This document shows, in pieces, positions 24,924 through 33,894 of a stretch of 41,040 nt of DNA. A program made the position numbers and the translations under genes. The stretch lies in the NCBI GenBank assembly GCA_028825045.1, contig JAPKAY010000032.1, forward strand, positions 1 to 41,040. The letters run 5' to 3'. Every line of letters starts with the position of its first letter. Position 1 is the first letter of the stretch. The notes under the pieces are model-generated. The model worked only from the letters and a program-made list of their open reading frames with translations, did not search any database and was not told where the DNA came from. This stretch comes from Halioglobus sp. (lineage in GTDB: Bacteria > Pseudomonadota > Gammaproteobacteria > Pseudomonadales > Halieaceae).

Positions 24924-26129
24924 CTACAAGCCAAGGACAGATTTTGCGATGATGCCTCGCTGCACCTCACTGGTGCCGCTGGCAATCGTTAGTCCGCGAT
25001 TGCTCAGGTATCGAGGTGTAGGTGTCAATGCATAGTCTGGACCGATCCTTGCTACTGAATTGCCGGGCTCCAGGGCTTCAGGCTGCGACACTAAAGTGTG
25101 TAGCCCAGCGGCCTCGATAGCCAATTTGTCAAAGTTCTGCGGTAATTCCATACCCATATTCTTTACCACAGGCGCCGACATTCCCGGGCAGTTCCCAGCG
25201 GCCACCATAACAATTATCTGCTGCTCATAACTGTCCAAAACGTGCAATTCGATCCGCATTTTTGCCAACTTGCGACGAAATGCCGGGTCGTCAAGCAGGC
25301 GACTTCCGTAAGCGTTGCACTCGCTGGCAGCGCTTTTTTTGATATTCTCGAGACGTTTTCGCAAGACGGGTGCCAGACACTGCGTGCCACGTTCAAACTC
25401 AAGCAGATACTTTGCCACGGTCCAGCCATGGTTCTCGTCACCGACACGATTGCGTTGCGGCACCCTGACATCATCAAAGAATACCGTGTTTTGCTCGTGT
25501 ACCCCGGCGAGGTTGATAATAGGTTTGACTGTTATGCCAGGTGTTTTCATATCGATTAGCAGGAAGGTAATGCCCTGCTGGGGTCGCCCCTCGTTGGACG
25601 TTCGCACCAGGCAAAACATATGCGTCGCCCGATGTGCATCAGAGGTCCAAATCTTTGCTCCGTTAACAATGTAATCGTCGCCATCAGGCACTGCCGTTGT
25701 CTTCAATGATGCCAGGTCAGAGCCTGACTCCGGCTCTGAGTAACCCTGACACCAGACGTGTTCTGCGCTCAGAATCCTCGGCAGGTAGTAATCTTTCTGC
25801 TCCTGCGAACCGTGCCCTATTAAACAGGGACCACACATCATCAAACTCTGCACGTGCTCACCCGGTGCGTCTAGTTTGCAGGCTTCTTCCCGAAAAATCG
25901 TCTGCTGAATTTCATCCCAGCCCGGCCCACCATATTCCCTGGGCCACGAGGGCGCAGCCCAACCACGGCGATGACGAGCCTTCTGCCAGGCGATAACTTG
26001 TTTCAAATCCGGAAAAGGGTTGGTGTTCAAGCGTCCTGCTTCGCGCATATCATCTGTAAGGCTTTCCTCCAGAAAGGCACGAATTTCAGCGCGAAAATTC
26101 GTATAACCAATATCGCTTAGTGCCTCCAA
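24924..26129 (-). CDS. Acyl-CoA dehydrogenase (FadE family)
   Basis: This protein of about 401 aa is a complete acyl-CoA dehydrogenase. The N-terminal domain has TNFRAEIRAFLEESL and GWAAPSWPREYGGPGW, the flavin region has CQGYSEPESGSDLASL and VNGAKIWTSDAH, and the C-terminal domain ends RGLTIASGTSEVQRGIIAK. It introduces a double bond next to the CoA thioester carbonyl. The frame is open to a GTG at 26171. A TTG at 26129 has a strong AGGAGG 8 nt upstream and is preferred here. It resembles subunits of two-gene ACADs for branched or cyclic acyl-CoAs, and its likely partner is the broken gene just downstream. Whether it works alone is open. Operator site 8 overlaps its promoter. Confidence 0.88.
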   Translation of the reverse strand: MEALSDIGYTNFRAEIRAFLEESLTDDMREAGRLNTNPFPDLKQVIAWQKARHRRGWAAPSWPREYGGPGWDEIQQTIFREEACKLDAPGEHVQSLMMCGPCLIGHGSQEQKDYYLPRILSAEHVWCQGYSEPESGSDLASLKTTAVPDGDDYIVNGAKIWTSDAHRATHMFCLVRTSNEGRPQQGITFLLIDMKTPGITVKPIINLAGVHEQNTVFFDDVRVPQRNRVGDENHGWTVAKYLLEFERGTQCLAPVLRKRLENIKKSAASECNAYGSRLLDDPAFRRKLAKMRIELHVLDSYEQQIIVMVAAGNCPGMSAPVVKNMGMELPQNFDKLAIEAAGLHTLVSQPEALEPGNSVARIGPDYALTPTPRYLSNRGLTIASGTSEVQRGIIAKSVLGL

Positions 26130-26195
26130 ACCGCGAGCCTCCTGTATAAAAACATGCAACGATAAATCCACATGGACTTAGCGATGGAGATATAT

Positions 26196-26212
26196 TAGCA
26201 CTACATATGCCG
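26196..26212. promoter_or_regulatory. Island operator site 8: TAGCACTACATATGCCG
   Basis: The half-sites are TAGCA and TGCCG. On the minus strand it reads CGGCATATGTAGTGCTA and continues into TGCTAATAT, an extended -10-like element for the acyl-CoA dehydrogenase gene. Confidence 0.65.
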
Positions 26213-26320
26213 TTTAATACTGGCATCACAGATTAAAAAACGCAAGCCCTGCACTGGGGAGCTCACCAAGAAAGCCCTGCCAGTCTTTCGGTATAACCGA
26301 GCTTAGCGAGTTTTCATCGC

Positions 26321-27183
26321 TCATTTTTGTATCGCTGAAGCTCGCCTCTTCGCCCGCCCTTTTTTCACCACGCTGGTGGTCAGCTTACGGAACCACACCG
26401 GAAATAGACGTGTTGCCCAGTCCACCAGATGGGCGTCGAGCCCAACCAGGACACATAGCTTGTTCCCTTTGATGCCCTTCACGATCACTTTTGCAACAGT
26501 TTCCGGCGTATTAAAGGCTTGCTTTGTATAGGTGGCTTCATATTCATCAAGATCCATACCCTGTCCTTCACGTATAGACTTGTCTATTCGGTCCCGCGCA
26601 CCAAGTTGGTTTTGATCAAACCCGGTTGAATAGACGTCACCCCAACGCCGCATTCTTCAACGTTCAACTCTGTGCAAAGCGTTTCGCTAAAGGCTCTGAT
26701 GGCAAACTTGCGACAGCTATAGGCTCCGGTCGTAGCAAACGCCGCGATACTGCACATGCTGGAGACATTGCAAATATGCCGTTAACCGGATTGCTTCAGG
26801 TAGGGCAGAAATGCCATGCTGCCATGAACCGTCCCCCAGAAATTAATATTCATTATCCATTCAAAATCTTCAATGCTTGTGTTTTCCAAGCTACCGTTCA
26901 CTGTCACACCGGCATTATTGATTACAATATTGACCTTCCCAAAAGCCTCCGCCACCTCGTCGGCGTATTCGTAGAACGCTTGCCGGTCGGCTACATCCAG
27001 TCTTCGGGCATGAACCTTGACATTAAATGCCTCCAACATACCCTGCGTCGCCTGCAGCTCCTGTTCATTAATGTTGGAGATCGCCAGCTGGCAGCCTTCT
27101 GCCGCCAGTGCGAGCGCAATAGTCCGGCCGATACCGGAGCCGGCGCCAGTGACTACCGCAACTTTTTCATCGAGGTTCTTCAA
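26321..27183 (-). pseudogene. Broken SDR, paralogue of the intact SDR at 32914-33780
   Basis: The N-terminal 133 codons (26782-27183) give a good SDR start (VVTGAGSGIGRTIALALA, NIVINNAG) that closely parallels the intact SDR at 32914-33780. A TAA at 26782-26784 replaces the Glu codon found there after KQSG. Past the stop the same frame still reads RHICNVSSM and GAYSCRKFAIRAF, keeping the YxxxK spacing. A frameshift near 26590 then moves the C-terminus (TKQAFNTPETVAKVIVKGIK) to another frame, which ends at 26321. One nonsense change plus one frameshift make a functional product unlikely. It diverges from the sulfatase operon. Confidence 0.85.
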
Positions 27184-27245
27184 TTCGGCACCCCTTTATC
27201 CATTGACGACTGTGAAAAGAGCCGTTGATCTCCCTCTCCACATTA

Positions 27246-27262
27246 TGGCACTATCTATGCTA
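27246..27262. promoter_or_regulatory. Island operator site 9: TGGCACTATCTATGCTA
   Basis: TGGCA-N7-TGCTA lies 25 nt upstream of the sulfatase start codon and 63 nt from the divergent SDR pseudogene start. GATAAT follows its right half directly and could be the sulfatase -10. Confidence 0.7.
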
Positions 27263-27286
27263 GATAATATTACTAGAAGGCCTGTC

Positions 27287-28963
27287 ATGAAACGAGTCCT
27301 TATCGCATTGCTACTGGTTGCCGTCGCCGCTGGAATCAGCTGGCAAAATCGCGTCGACCTCCTGGTCTGGGCCATGCCCAAGCTGACGGCGCTGAGCTCG
27401 CCCGTGGCGCCGAATCGCCCGGTGAACTGGTCTTCTGTCCCCGATACTGCCGCGCTGCCTGCAGAGCAACGCCCCCCCAACATCATTCTGATCATGACAG
27501 ACGATATGGGCTTTAACGATATTTCTCTTTATAACGGCGGTGCCGCCGACGGCAGCCTGATGACCCCCAATATCGATGCGTTGGCAGCGCAAGGCGTCAG
27601 TTTTGACAACGGTTACGCGGGTAACGCCATCTGTGCCCCTTCCCGAGCAATTTCCATGACAGGCCGTTACAACACCCGGTTTGGTTACGAGTTTACCCCC
27701 TTCCCGAAAATCGGTATCACCATATCCCAATGGATGATGGATCAGAATCCGGGTCCCTTAACGGGCTTCATCGACGCTGAAAAAGCTGATGTGATGCCTG
27801 GTGTCTACGAGGCGGGTATGCCGGGAAGCGAGATCACCGTCGCCGAGCTGCTGCGCGATCGGGGATACTACACGGCGCATATCGGCAAATGGCACCTCGG
27901 GTCGGAAGGTGATATGGCACCCAATCAGCAGGGTTTCGACGACAGCCTTGAACTCAGCGGTCTCTTGTATTTGCCCGAAGACCATCCCGATGTGGTCAAC
28001 CAGAAATTTCCGCGCGATGGCACTGACCGGATGGTGTGGGCCGCCGGAAAATTCTCCGCGCGCTTCAACGGCAGCGAGGAGTTCGCACCCGCGAAATACC
28101 TGACCGACTACTATACTGACGAGGCCGTTGCAGTCATCGAGGCCAATCGAACTCGCCCCTTCTTTCTCTACCTTGCGCACTGGGGTCCGCACAATCCGCT
28201 ACAGGCTAGCCGGGAAGACTATGAAGCGCTGGCGCATATTGAAGACCACGGCCTGCGGGTATATGCCGCCATGCTGCGTTCACTCGATCGCAGCGTTGCC
28301 AGAGTTACGCAGGCTCTGGCTGATAACGGGCTTACCGACAACACCCTAATTCTGTTCACCAGCGACAACGGCGGCCCCCACATTATCGAGCAAGCTGACA
28401 TCAATGCCCCCTATCGCGGCTGGAAAATGACTCACTTCGAGGGCGGACTGCATGTGCCGTTTATCGCCAAATGGCCCGCCAGGTTACCCGCTGGTAAAAC
28501 CTATCAGCAGGCGGTGCATCACATGGACCTGATGCCAACAATCGCGGCCGCCGCGAATGCCGCGCTGCCGACGGACCGCAAGATTGATGGGGTAGACCTG
28601 CTGCCGTTTATATTGGGCGAGCGCAGCGAGCCTCCCCACCGCACCCTGTTCTGGCGTTCGGGTCACCACCAATCGGTTCTGCATGAAGACTGGAAACTGA
28701 TTCGCGCCAACCAACCCGAGCAGCCACCGGGCACGCCGCAAAAGAAATTTCTGTTTCATCTCGCTGCGGACCCCACAGAGCAAGAAAACCTGGCCGAACA
28801 ACGCCCCGAAAAGGTCGCAGAGCTTGAAGCCCTGCTGGCCGCGCACAACGCAGAGCAGGTCGACCCACTCTGGCCGTCAGTCATTCAAGGGCCGATGCTG
28901 ATAGACAAGCACGGAGGCCAGCCTTACACGCCAGGCGATGACTATATCTATTGGCCCAACTGA
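27287..28963 (+). CDS. Sulfatase (type I, formylglycine-dependent), exported
   Basis: This 558-aa protein is a type I sulfatase that hydrolyses sulfate esters. The metal-binding start is NIILIMTDDMGFND (65-78, D72 and D73). The activation motif is CAPSR with Cys116, which must be converted to formylglycine. IGKWHLG and FTSDNGG complete the family pattern. A hydrophobic N-terminus (MKRVLIALLLVAVAAGISW) is a signal peptide or anchor, so it acts in the periplasm. The maturation enzyme (FGE or anSME) is not in the window. The ATG at 27287 has GAAGG 6 nt upstream, although the frame is open from 27017. It leads an operon with a BVMO and a GST. A sulfated organic substrate is therefore plausible. 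Confidence 0.92.
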   Translation: MKRVLIALLLVAVAAGISWQNRVDLLVWAMPKLTALSSPVAPNRPVNWSSVPDTAALPAEQRPPNIILIMTDDMGFNDISLYNGGAADGSLMTPNIDALAAQGVSFDNGYAGNAICAPSRAISMTGRYNTRFGYEFTPFPKIGITISQWMMDQNPGPLTGFIDAEKADVMPGVYEAGMPGSEITVAELLRDRGYYTAHIGKWHLGSEGDMAPNQQGFDDSLELSGLLYLPEDHPDVVNQKFPRDGTDRMVWAAGKFSARFNGSEEFAPAKYLTDYYTDEAVAVIEANRTRPFFLYLAHWGPHNPLQASREDYEALAHIEDHGLRVYAAMLRSLDRSVARVTQALADNGLTDNTLILFTSDNGGPHIIEQADINAPYRGWKMTHFEGGLHVPFIAKWPARLPAGKTYQQAVHHMDLMPTIAAAANAALPTDRKIDGVDLLPFILGERSEPPHRTLFWRSGHHQSVLHEDWKLIRANQPEQPPGTPQKKFLFHLAADPTEQENLAEQRPEKVAELEALLAAHNAEQVDPLWPSVIQGPMLIDKHGGQPYTPGDDYIYWPN

Positions 28964-28972
28964 GCGATCCAA

Positions 28973-30430
28973 ATGACAAATGAAACGCAGCGAGTCGATG
29001 TTCTTATTGTGGGTGCCGGCCTGACCGGTATCGGTTTAGCGCGACATCTGCAGCGCGAATGCCCGCAAGATAGCTTTGCACTGCTGGAAAGCCGCAGCGC
29101 TATCGGTGGCACCTGGGATCTCTTTCGTTACCCCGGCATTCGATCAGACAGCGACATGTATACGTTCAGTTATGGATCCAGACCCTGGTTGGCTCCGAAT
29201 TCGCTGGGGGATGGCCCCAAAATACGCAGCTACATCAGCGAGGCAGCCGCGGAGGCTGGCGTGGATAAACACATTCGGTTTCAGCACAAGGTGGTCAGCG
29301 CGAGCTGGTCATCAGACGATGCCTGCTGGACTGTTACGGCATTGCGCACGGACACCAACGAGAGCGTTTACTTTGTCTGCAACTTTCTGATGATGTGCTG
29401 CGGTTACTACGATTATGAAAACGGCTATACGCCCGACTTCCCTGGTCGCGACAGTTTCACAGGCCAGGTCATACACGCGCAGCACTGGCCTGAAGACCTC
29501 GATTATGCAGGCAAGCGAGTGGTTGTCATTGGCAGTGGCGCCACAGCAATAACACTCGTTCCAGAGCTGGCAAAGCAAACCAAACATACGGTCATGTTGC
29601 AGCGCTCGCCCTCATATATTCACTCGATACCCAACGAAGATCCTTGGGCGGTAACACTGCGCAAGTTCTTGCCTAACACCTGGGCGTTCCGCATTACCCG
29701 TTGGAAACAGATGGCTGCCCAGATGTTTGGTTACCAATTGGCACGCAAGCGCCCCAAGTTTGTCCGAAAAGTACTGTTGCAGGCAGCTCATGATGCGTTG
29801 GGCGCGGAATACGATATCGAAAAACATTTTACGCCCAGATACAACCCGTGGGACCAACGCATTTGCGCCGTTCCCGAAAACGACCTGTTCAATGCCATCC
29901 GTGCACAACGCGCTGAAGTCGTGACCGACCAGATTGCCAGCTTTACTGAAACGGGCATTCAGTTGGAATCCGGGGACGCGCTGGAGGCGGATATCATCGT
30001 GCTCGCAACAGGACTGAACATGAAGTATCTCGGTGGCGCCTCAGTGACCGTTGATGGTCGGGACATCGACCTGTCATCCCACTTCGTTTATCGAGGCGTC
30101 ATGCTGTCAGACTTGCCCAACCTGGGCCAGGTATTTGGCTATGTCAATTCTTCCTGGACGCTAAAGGCAGATCTGATCAGTAAGTATGTGTGCCGGCTCC
30201 GCAATCACATGCATCGTTCCGGGAAGCGAATAGCGACACCAAGAGCAGATGAAAACGGCATGCAGGCGTCACCCTATCTCGACCTATCGTCGGGCTACGT
30301 CACACGTGGTATGGATGCATTTCCCAAGCAAGGCGATTCCTCGCTCTGGCGTATCTACCAAAACTATTACCTGGATTTCTTTAACTTACGGGTGCGTCCA
30401 GTTCGCGACAGCGTACTTGAGCTTAAGTAG
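28973..30430 (+). CDS. Flavin-dependent Baeyer-Villiger-type monooxygenase (EthA-like)
   Basis: This 485-aa protein is a class B flavoprotein monooxygenase. It has an FAD-binding GAGLTG (14-19), IGGTWDLFRYPGIRSDSDM, and a second nucleotide motif GSGATA (187-192) for NADPH. The segment FTGQVIHAQHWP (162-173) fits the Baeyer-Villiger fingerprint FxGxxxHxxxWP. The enzyme would insert oxygen next to a ketone, giving an ester or lactone, or oxidise S or N; its length is close to that of EthA. It starts 9 nt after the sulfatase stop and is followed by a GST. With the esterase at 17102-18064 it could form a ketone-cleaving pair. Confidence 0.9.
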   Translation: MTNETQRVDVLIVGAGLTGIGLARHLQRECPQDSFALLESRSAIGGTWDLFRYPGIRSDSDMYTFSYGSRPWLAPNSLGDGPKIRSYISEAAAEAGVDKHIRFQHKVVSASWSSDDACWTVTALRTDTNESVYFVCNFLMMCCGYYDYENGYTPDFPGRDSFTGQVIHAQHWPEDLDYAGKRVVVIGSGATAITLVPELAKQTKHTVMLQRSPSYIHSIPNEDPWAVTLRKFLPNTWAFRITRWKQMAAQMFGYQLARKRPKFVRKVLLQAAHDALGAEYDIEKHFTPRYNPWDQRICAVPENDLFNAIRAQRAEVVTDQIASFTETGIQLESGDALEADIIVLATGLNMKYLGGASVTVDGRDIDLSSHFVYRGVMLSDLPNLGQVFGYVNSSWTLKADLISKYVCRLRNHMHRSGKRIATPRADENGMQASPYLDLSSGYVTRGMDAFPKQGDSSLWRIYQNYYLDFFNLRVRPVRDSVLELK

Positions 30431-30465
30431 ACCTCCGGCAATCAATAACACAGGAACTATCCGCC

Positions 30466-31587
30466 ATGTCTAATCAGGATAACGCCAACTCAGCGCGGCA
30501 ACCCGAATTGGTGATATACCCGGATGAGTACGAGCTGATTGGCTCAAAAAACTCGTACTTCTCAGCAAAGGTGCGCGCCTGCCTACAATACAAACGCCTG
30601 CCCTATGTTGAAGTGACCGCCAATATTGAATCCATTATGCGCGCCAAACAGCTCACCGGAGCGCATATATACCCAGTGGTCATGTGCCCCGACGGATCGG
30701 TACTGCGCGATGGCTGCGATATTGTCGAGGCGCTGGAAAAACGCCACCCGGTGCGGCCGGTCATCCCTGCGGACCCGCTGCTACACCTGGTCGCGCTGAT
30801 CACTGAAATGGTAGCGGACTGCTTCATTCTGGAAGGCGCAATGACGACCCGCTGGTGCCATGACCGAAACGCCGAGTGGGCCAAGCAGCTGTTCAGCCAG
30901 GTTGCCAGCGAACGCGTGAAGGACGCCGAGTTACGCCAGCGTGGCATAGACAATGGCGCTCGCATCGGCGCGTCTATTCGCAAGCGATTTGCCGCGCTGG
31001 CCGGTACCGACTATGACCCACAATGGCATGTGAGCGCCACACGAGACATTCTGTTCCGGCTCGATACGCATCTTACAACGACCCCCTTCCTACTCGGCGA
31101 TCGACCCTCCCTGGCAGATCTCGGATTGCTGAACGCCATGTACGGGCATCTTTATCGCGACCCCGGTGAACTGAGTGACTATATGCATTGGGAATGTATA
31201 AGCCTGTCTCTCTGGACAGAGCACCTATTGGCAGCCGCAGGGGAATCGGATCGAGGCGCCCTGTATCTCACCTCAACAATGGAGCATGTTCTTGCCGGCT
31301 TCGGCGAGTGGTATGGCGAGCGCGCGTTAAACCTGGTGCAACAGGCAGATCTGAGCTTACGCGATCGGCACGATGGGGAAATCATTGGCATCGGTTCGGC
31401 GGTACCCGAATATTCAGCCTGGCGGTGCCAACGTTTGCGGGATTTCTACCTACAATTGGATAAACAGTATTTGTCCGAGGCAGAACGCTTGCTGGAATTA
31501 TCAGGCCTGCTGGAGGTCTGTCATTTCAAGGCCAGCTGGCGGGCGGAAAAGCAAGGGCAAGAGCTGGTGATTGTAAAGGGCGGCTAA
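30466..31587 (+). CDS. Glutathione S-transferase family protein, long form (GST-6)
   Basis: This 373-aa protein has an N-terminal extension of about 20 residues, then a GST fold: YELIGSKNSYFSAKVRACLQ, HIYPVVMCPDGSVLRDGCDI (cis-Pro and contact loop) and a helical domain with PFLLGDRPSLADLGLLNAMY. The C-terminal part is long, as in GST-1, GST-4, GST-5 and GST-7. AGGA lies about 10 nt before the ATG. It is the third gene of the sulfatase-BVMO operon, 35 nt after the BVMO. This placement suggests it acts on the oxygenated product. The exact reaction is unknown. Confidence 0.82.
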   Translation: MSNQDNANSARQPELVIYPDEYELIGSKNSYFSAKVRACLQYKRLPYVEVTANIESIMRAKQLTGAHIYPVVMCPDGSVLRDGCDIVEALEKRHPVRPVIPADPLLHLVALITEMVADCFILEGAMTTRWCHDRNAEWAKQLFSQVASERVKDAELRQRGIDNGARIGASIRKRFAALAGTDYDPQWHVSATRDILFRLDTHLTTTPFLLGDRPSLADLGLLNAMYGHLYRDPGELSDYMHWECISLSLWTEHLLAAAGESDRGALYLTSTMEHVLAGFGEWYGERALNLVQQADLSLRDRHDGEIIGIGSAVPEYSAWRCQRLRDFYLQLDKQYLSEAERLLELSGLLEVCHFKASWRAEKQGQELVIVKGG

Positions 31588-31595
31588 TACCGCCC
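31578..31595. terminator. Short hairpin between convergent genes
   Basis: GGGCGG and CCGCCC form a 6-bp GC stem around the GST-6 stop codon, with a 6-nt loop. It lies between the convergent GST-6 and saccharopine-dehydrogenase-like genes. The following CTTTAT is only a weak T-tract, so it is at best a weak or bidirectional terminator. Confidence 0.35.
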
Positions 31596-31601
31596 AGGGC
31601 T

Positions 31602-32876
31602 TTATAGCGTCTCGAATTTCATCTCGGCATATTTTTCAAGGCGCTCTACTAATCGCCCATCAAACACAGTGGCGGTGGTCCAGAAGCCGCCTGCCTTTTC
31701 AGCTTTGGAAACATCCAGAGCAAGACAGACAGCAGCCTGACTCAACATTTTTGCTGTACTGGCATATCCCGGATCACCTTCACCGCTTACCTTGACCGCC
31801 ACTTTTTTACCGCCACTGGTTGTCCCGAAAAACCGTAATTCAAACGAGCCATCGGCTTGCTCTTTCGCGGAAGGTCCCTCTCCTGGCTTGGGCAGCACCT
31901 GATTTTCCAGCAACCGTATAAGCGATGGAAAGCGCAGGGCAAACTTGCCTATAGGCCCCGTCGCAGCGAGTGCTTTCGCTCCGAATGCACCGGCAAATCC
32001 GCTACCGGTTACTATTGCTTCGTTATAACAAAAATTTTCGTGGTAGGGTGCAATCGCATTGGAGCGCAACACCATCCTTTCATTAATCGGCGCCATAGGA
32101 AAAGGGCCGACCCACCCCTGCGTATCCGTATCTTTCTCTGCTCGCTTGATACTTCTCTGCCCACTGTTCCTGGCTGTATCTGCAGGGCAACTTGAATAGG
32201 AGTCTGCCATGATTTTCTGCAGTTCAGGATCTGTTGCCTCCTCCTTCCAAAGGTTGAGCAGACTGGCTACTGTTCCACCCGACATGCCACCCTTCAAAGT
32301 CTGAACGCGCATGCGGACGTCCGAACAGGTTTCACCGTATTCACTTTCAGAATGCTGTTGCAGAAACCAGGTACCCATATCGGAGGGTATAGAATCAAAA
32401 CCACAGCTATGGACGATACGGGCACCGCTGTCTTTAGCCGCGCTTTCGTATCGTCTGATCATCTCGCAAATCCACTGCGGCTCCCCGGTCAAATCGCAAT
32501 AATCCGTGCCGGTCTCGACACACACTTTCACCAGAGGAGAGCCGTATAGTGCATAGGGGCCCACCGTTGAAATAATGACGCGGCTGCGTGCACACAAGCT
32601 GTGCAGATCTGCCTCTGACTCTGCATCGGCGACAACCACCGGCAGAAGCTCAGCACCTTCCCCTAATGATTTTTTCAGTTCGTTTAGTTTGGGCTCTGAA
32701 CGACCGCCTATACCCCATTTCACCCGTTCCTCGGTGCGAGCACCACCCTCCCCATCCACGCCATATTGTGCGAAGAGGTACTGACACACCAATTTCCCGA
32801 CAAAGCTAGTGGCCCCAAAGACAACAATATCCAGATTTTTCTCGGGAGACTCTTCCGTGTTCATAGATAAACCCAT
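31602..32876 (-). CDS. Saccharopine-dehydrogenase-like NAD(P)-binding protein (trans-acting enoyl reductase type)
   Basis: This 424-aa protein starts with a Rossmann motif, VVFGATSFVGKLVCQYLF (about 19-36), and continues with WGIGGRSEPKLNELKKSLG and VISTVGPYALYGSPLV. That is the pattern of saccharopine-dehydrogenase-related proteins, including the mycobacterial trans-acting enoyl reductase. Further marks are CGFDSIPSDMGTWFL and VRMRVQTLKGGMSGGT. Such proteins reduce double bonds on lipid or polyketide chains, or have other NAD(P)-linked roles. Annotation beyond the superfamily is inference. Two ATGs (32876 and 32864) are possible, neither with a strong ribosome-binding site. It is the last gene of the APH-DUF1330-GST-SDR operon. 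Confidence 0.83.
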   Translation of the reverse strand: MGLSMNTEESPEKNLDIVVFGATSFVGKLVCQYLFAQYGVDGEGGARTEERVKWGIGGRSEPKLNELKKSLGEGAELLPVVVADAESEADLHSLCARSRVIISTVGPYALYGSPLVKVCVETGTDYCDLTGEPQWICEMIRRYESAAKDSGARIVHSCGFDSIPSDMGTWFLQQHSESEYGETCSDVRMRVQTLKGGMSGGTVASLLNLWKEEATDPELQKIMADSYSSCPADTARNSGQRSIKRAEKDTDTQGWVGPFPMAPINERMVLRSNAIAPYHENFCYNEAIVTGSGFAGAFGAKALAATGPIGKFALRFPSLIRLLENQVLPKPGEGPSAKEQADGSFELRFFGTTSGGKKVAVKVSGEGDPGYASTAKMLSQAAVCLALDVSKAEKAGGFWTTATVFDGRLVERLEKYAEMKFETL

Positions 32877-32913
32877 AACAGATGGCGCAGAGAATCGTCT
32901 TCGACTTTGTGAT

Positions 32914-33780
32914 TCATGCAGACGCTCCCGCCGCTTTCTGCCTTTTGGCTTTATCCATTTTTAATATTCTGGTCGCCAGCTTGCGGAATAACACGGGAGC
33001 CAGGCGCGTTGCCCAGTCCACCAGGTAGGCATCAAACCCAACCAGAACACGCATCTTGTTTTTCTTTATGCCCTTGATGATCGCATTTGCGACCTTTTCT
33101 GGCGTGTTAAACGCCTGCTTAGTAAATTCAGCGTGGGCGTCTTCTTGATTCATGCCTGTCTGTTCGTGTATCGATGGGTCTACTCTTGCATCGCGTAAGA
33201 TCGCGGTTTTAATCATGCCTGGATGAATTGAAGTAACGCTGACGCCACACCCCTCTACATCCAACTCCGTACGCAGGGCTTCACTGAACGCTCTGATAGC
33301 AAATTTGCTCGCCGCATACGACCCCGTATTGGCAGGCGCCATCATGCCAAACATACTGGAGACATTGCAGATACGCCCTTCGCCTGACTGCTTGAGATAG
33401 GGCAGAAAAGCCATACTGCCATACACCATACCCCAAAAATTGATGGACATTATCCATTCAAAATCTTCAATACTGGTATTTTGCAGGCTGCCACGAACCA
33501 TCACGCCGGCATTATTTATAACGATATTTACTGTACCGAAGTTGTCAGCGACTTCACTGGCGTAGTTCTCGAAAGCCTCTCTATCTGTAACATCCAGTAA
33601 TTTGGCCTGTACTTTCGCGCCGATCGCTTCAATAGCAAGCCGTGTCTCCTCGAGGTTCGACGCACTAATGTCCGATATTGCCAGCTGGCAGCCTTCATGC
33701 GCCAATGCTAACGCCGTAGCACGACCTATGCCGGAGCCCGCGCCTGTGACAACGGCGACCTTTTGTTTGAGATTGTTCAT
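32914..33780 (-). CDS. Short-chain dehydrogenase/reductase
   Basis: This 288-aa protein is an intact SDR with VTGAGSGIGRATALALA (11-27), INNAG (88-92), the catalytic Ser in NVSSM (about 141-142), and Y155 and K159 of YAASK. Its C-terminus (HLVD-like region YLVDWATRLAPVLFRKLATR) is longer and more basic than in FabG-like SDRs. Such tails occur in lipid- and membrane-associated SDRs. It is a close relative of the broken copy at 26321-27183, so an ancestral gene was duplicated and one copy decayed. AGAGGAA lies just before the ATG. Likely substrates are hydroxy or keto intermediates of the same pathway. Confidence 0.87.
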   Translation of the reverse strand: MNNLKQKVAVVTGAGSGIGRATALALAHEGCQLAISDISASNLEETRLAIEAIGAKVQAKLLDVTDREAFENYASEVADNFGTVNIVINNAGVMVRGSLQNTSIEDFEWIMSINFWGMVYGSMAFLPYLKQSGEGRICNVSSMFGMMAPANTGSYAASKFAIRAFSEALRTELDVEGCGVSVTSIHPGMIKTAILRDARVDPSIHEQTGMNQEDAHAEFTKQAFNTPEKVANAIIKGIKKNKMRVLVGFDAYLVDWATRLAPVLFRKLATRILKMDKAKRQKAAGASA

Positions 33781-33894
33781 CTAGTTCCTCTTAATGTGAC
33801 TACCTTATAACCCATTACTAAGTCATACGACGGGCATTCAGTTCGTTGATACTTTCACTGCTTTCAGAGGCGGTGCGTGCCTTGGTTCTTTTCG

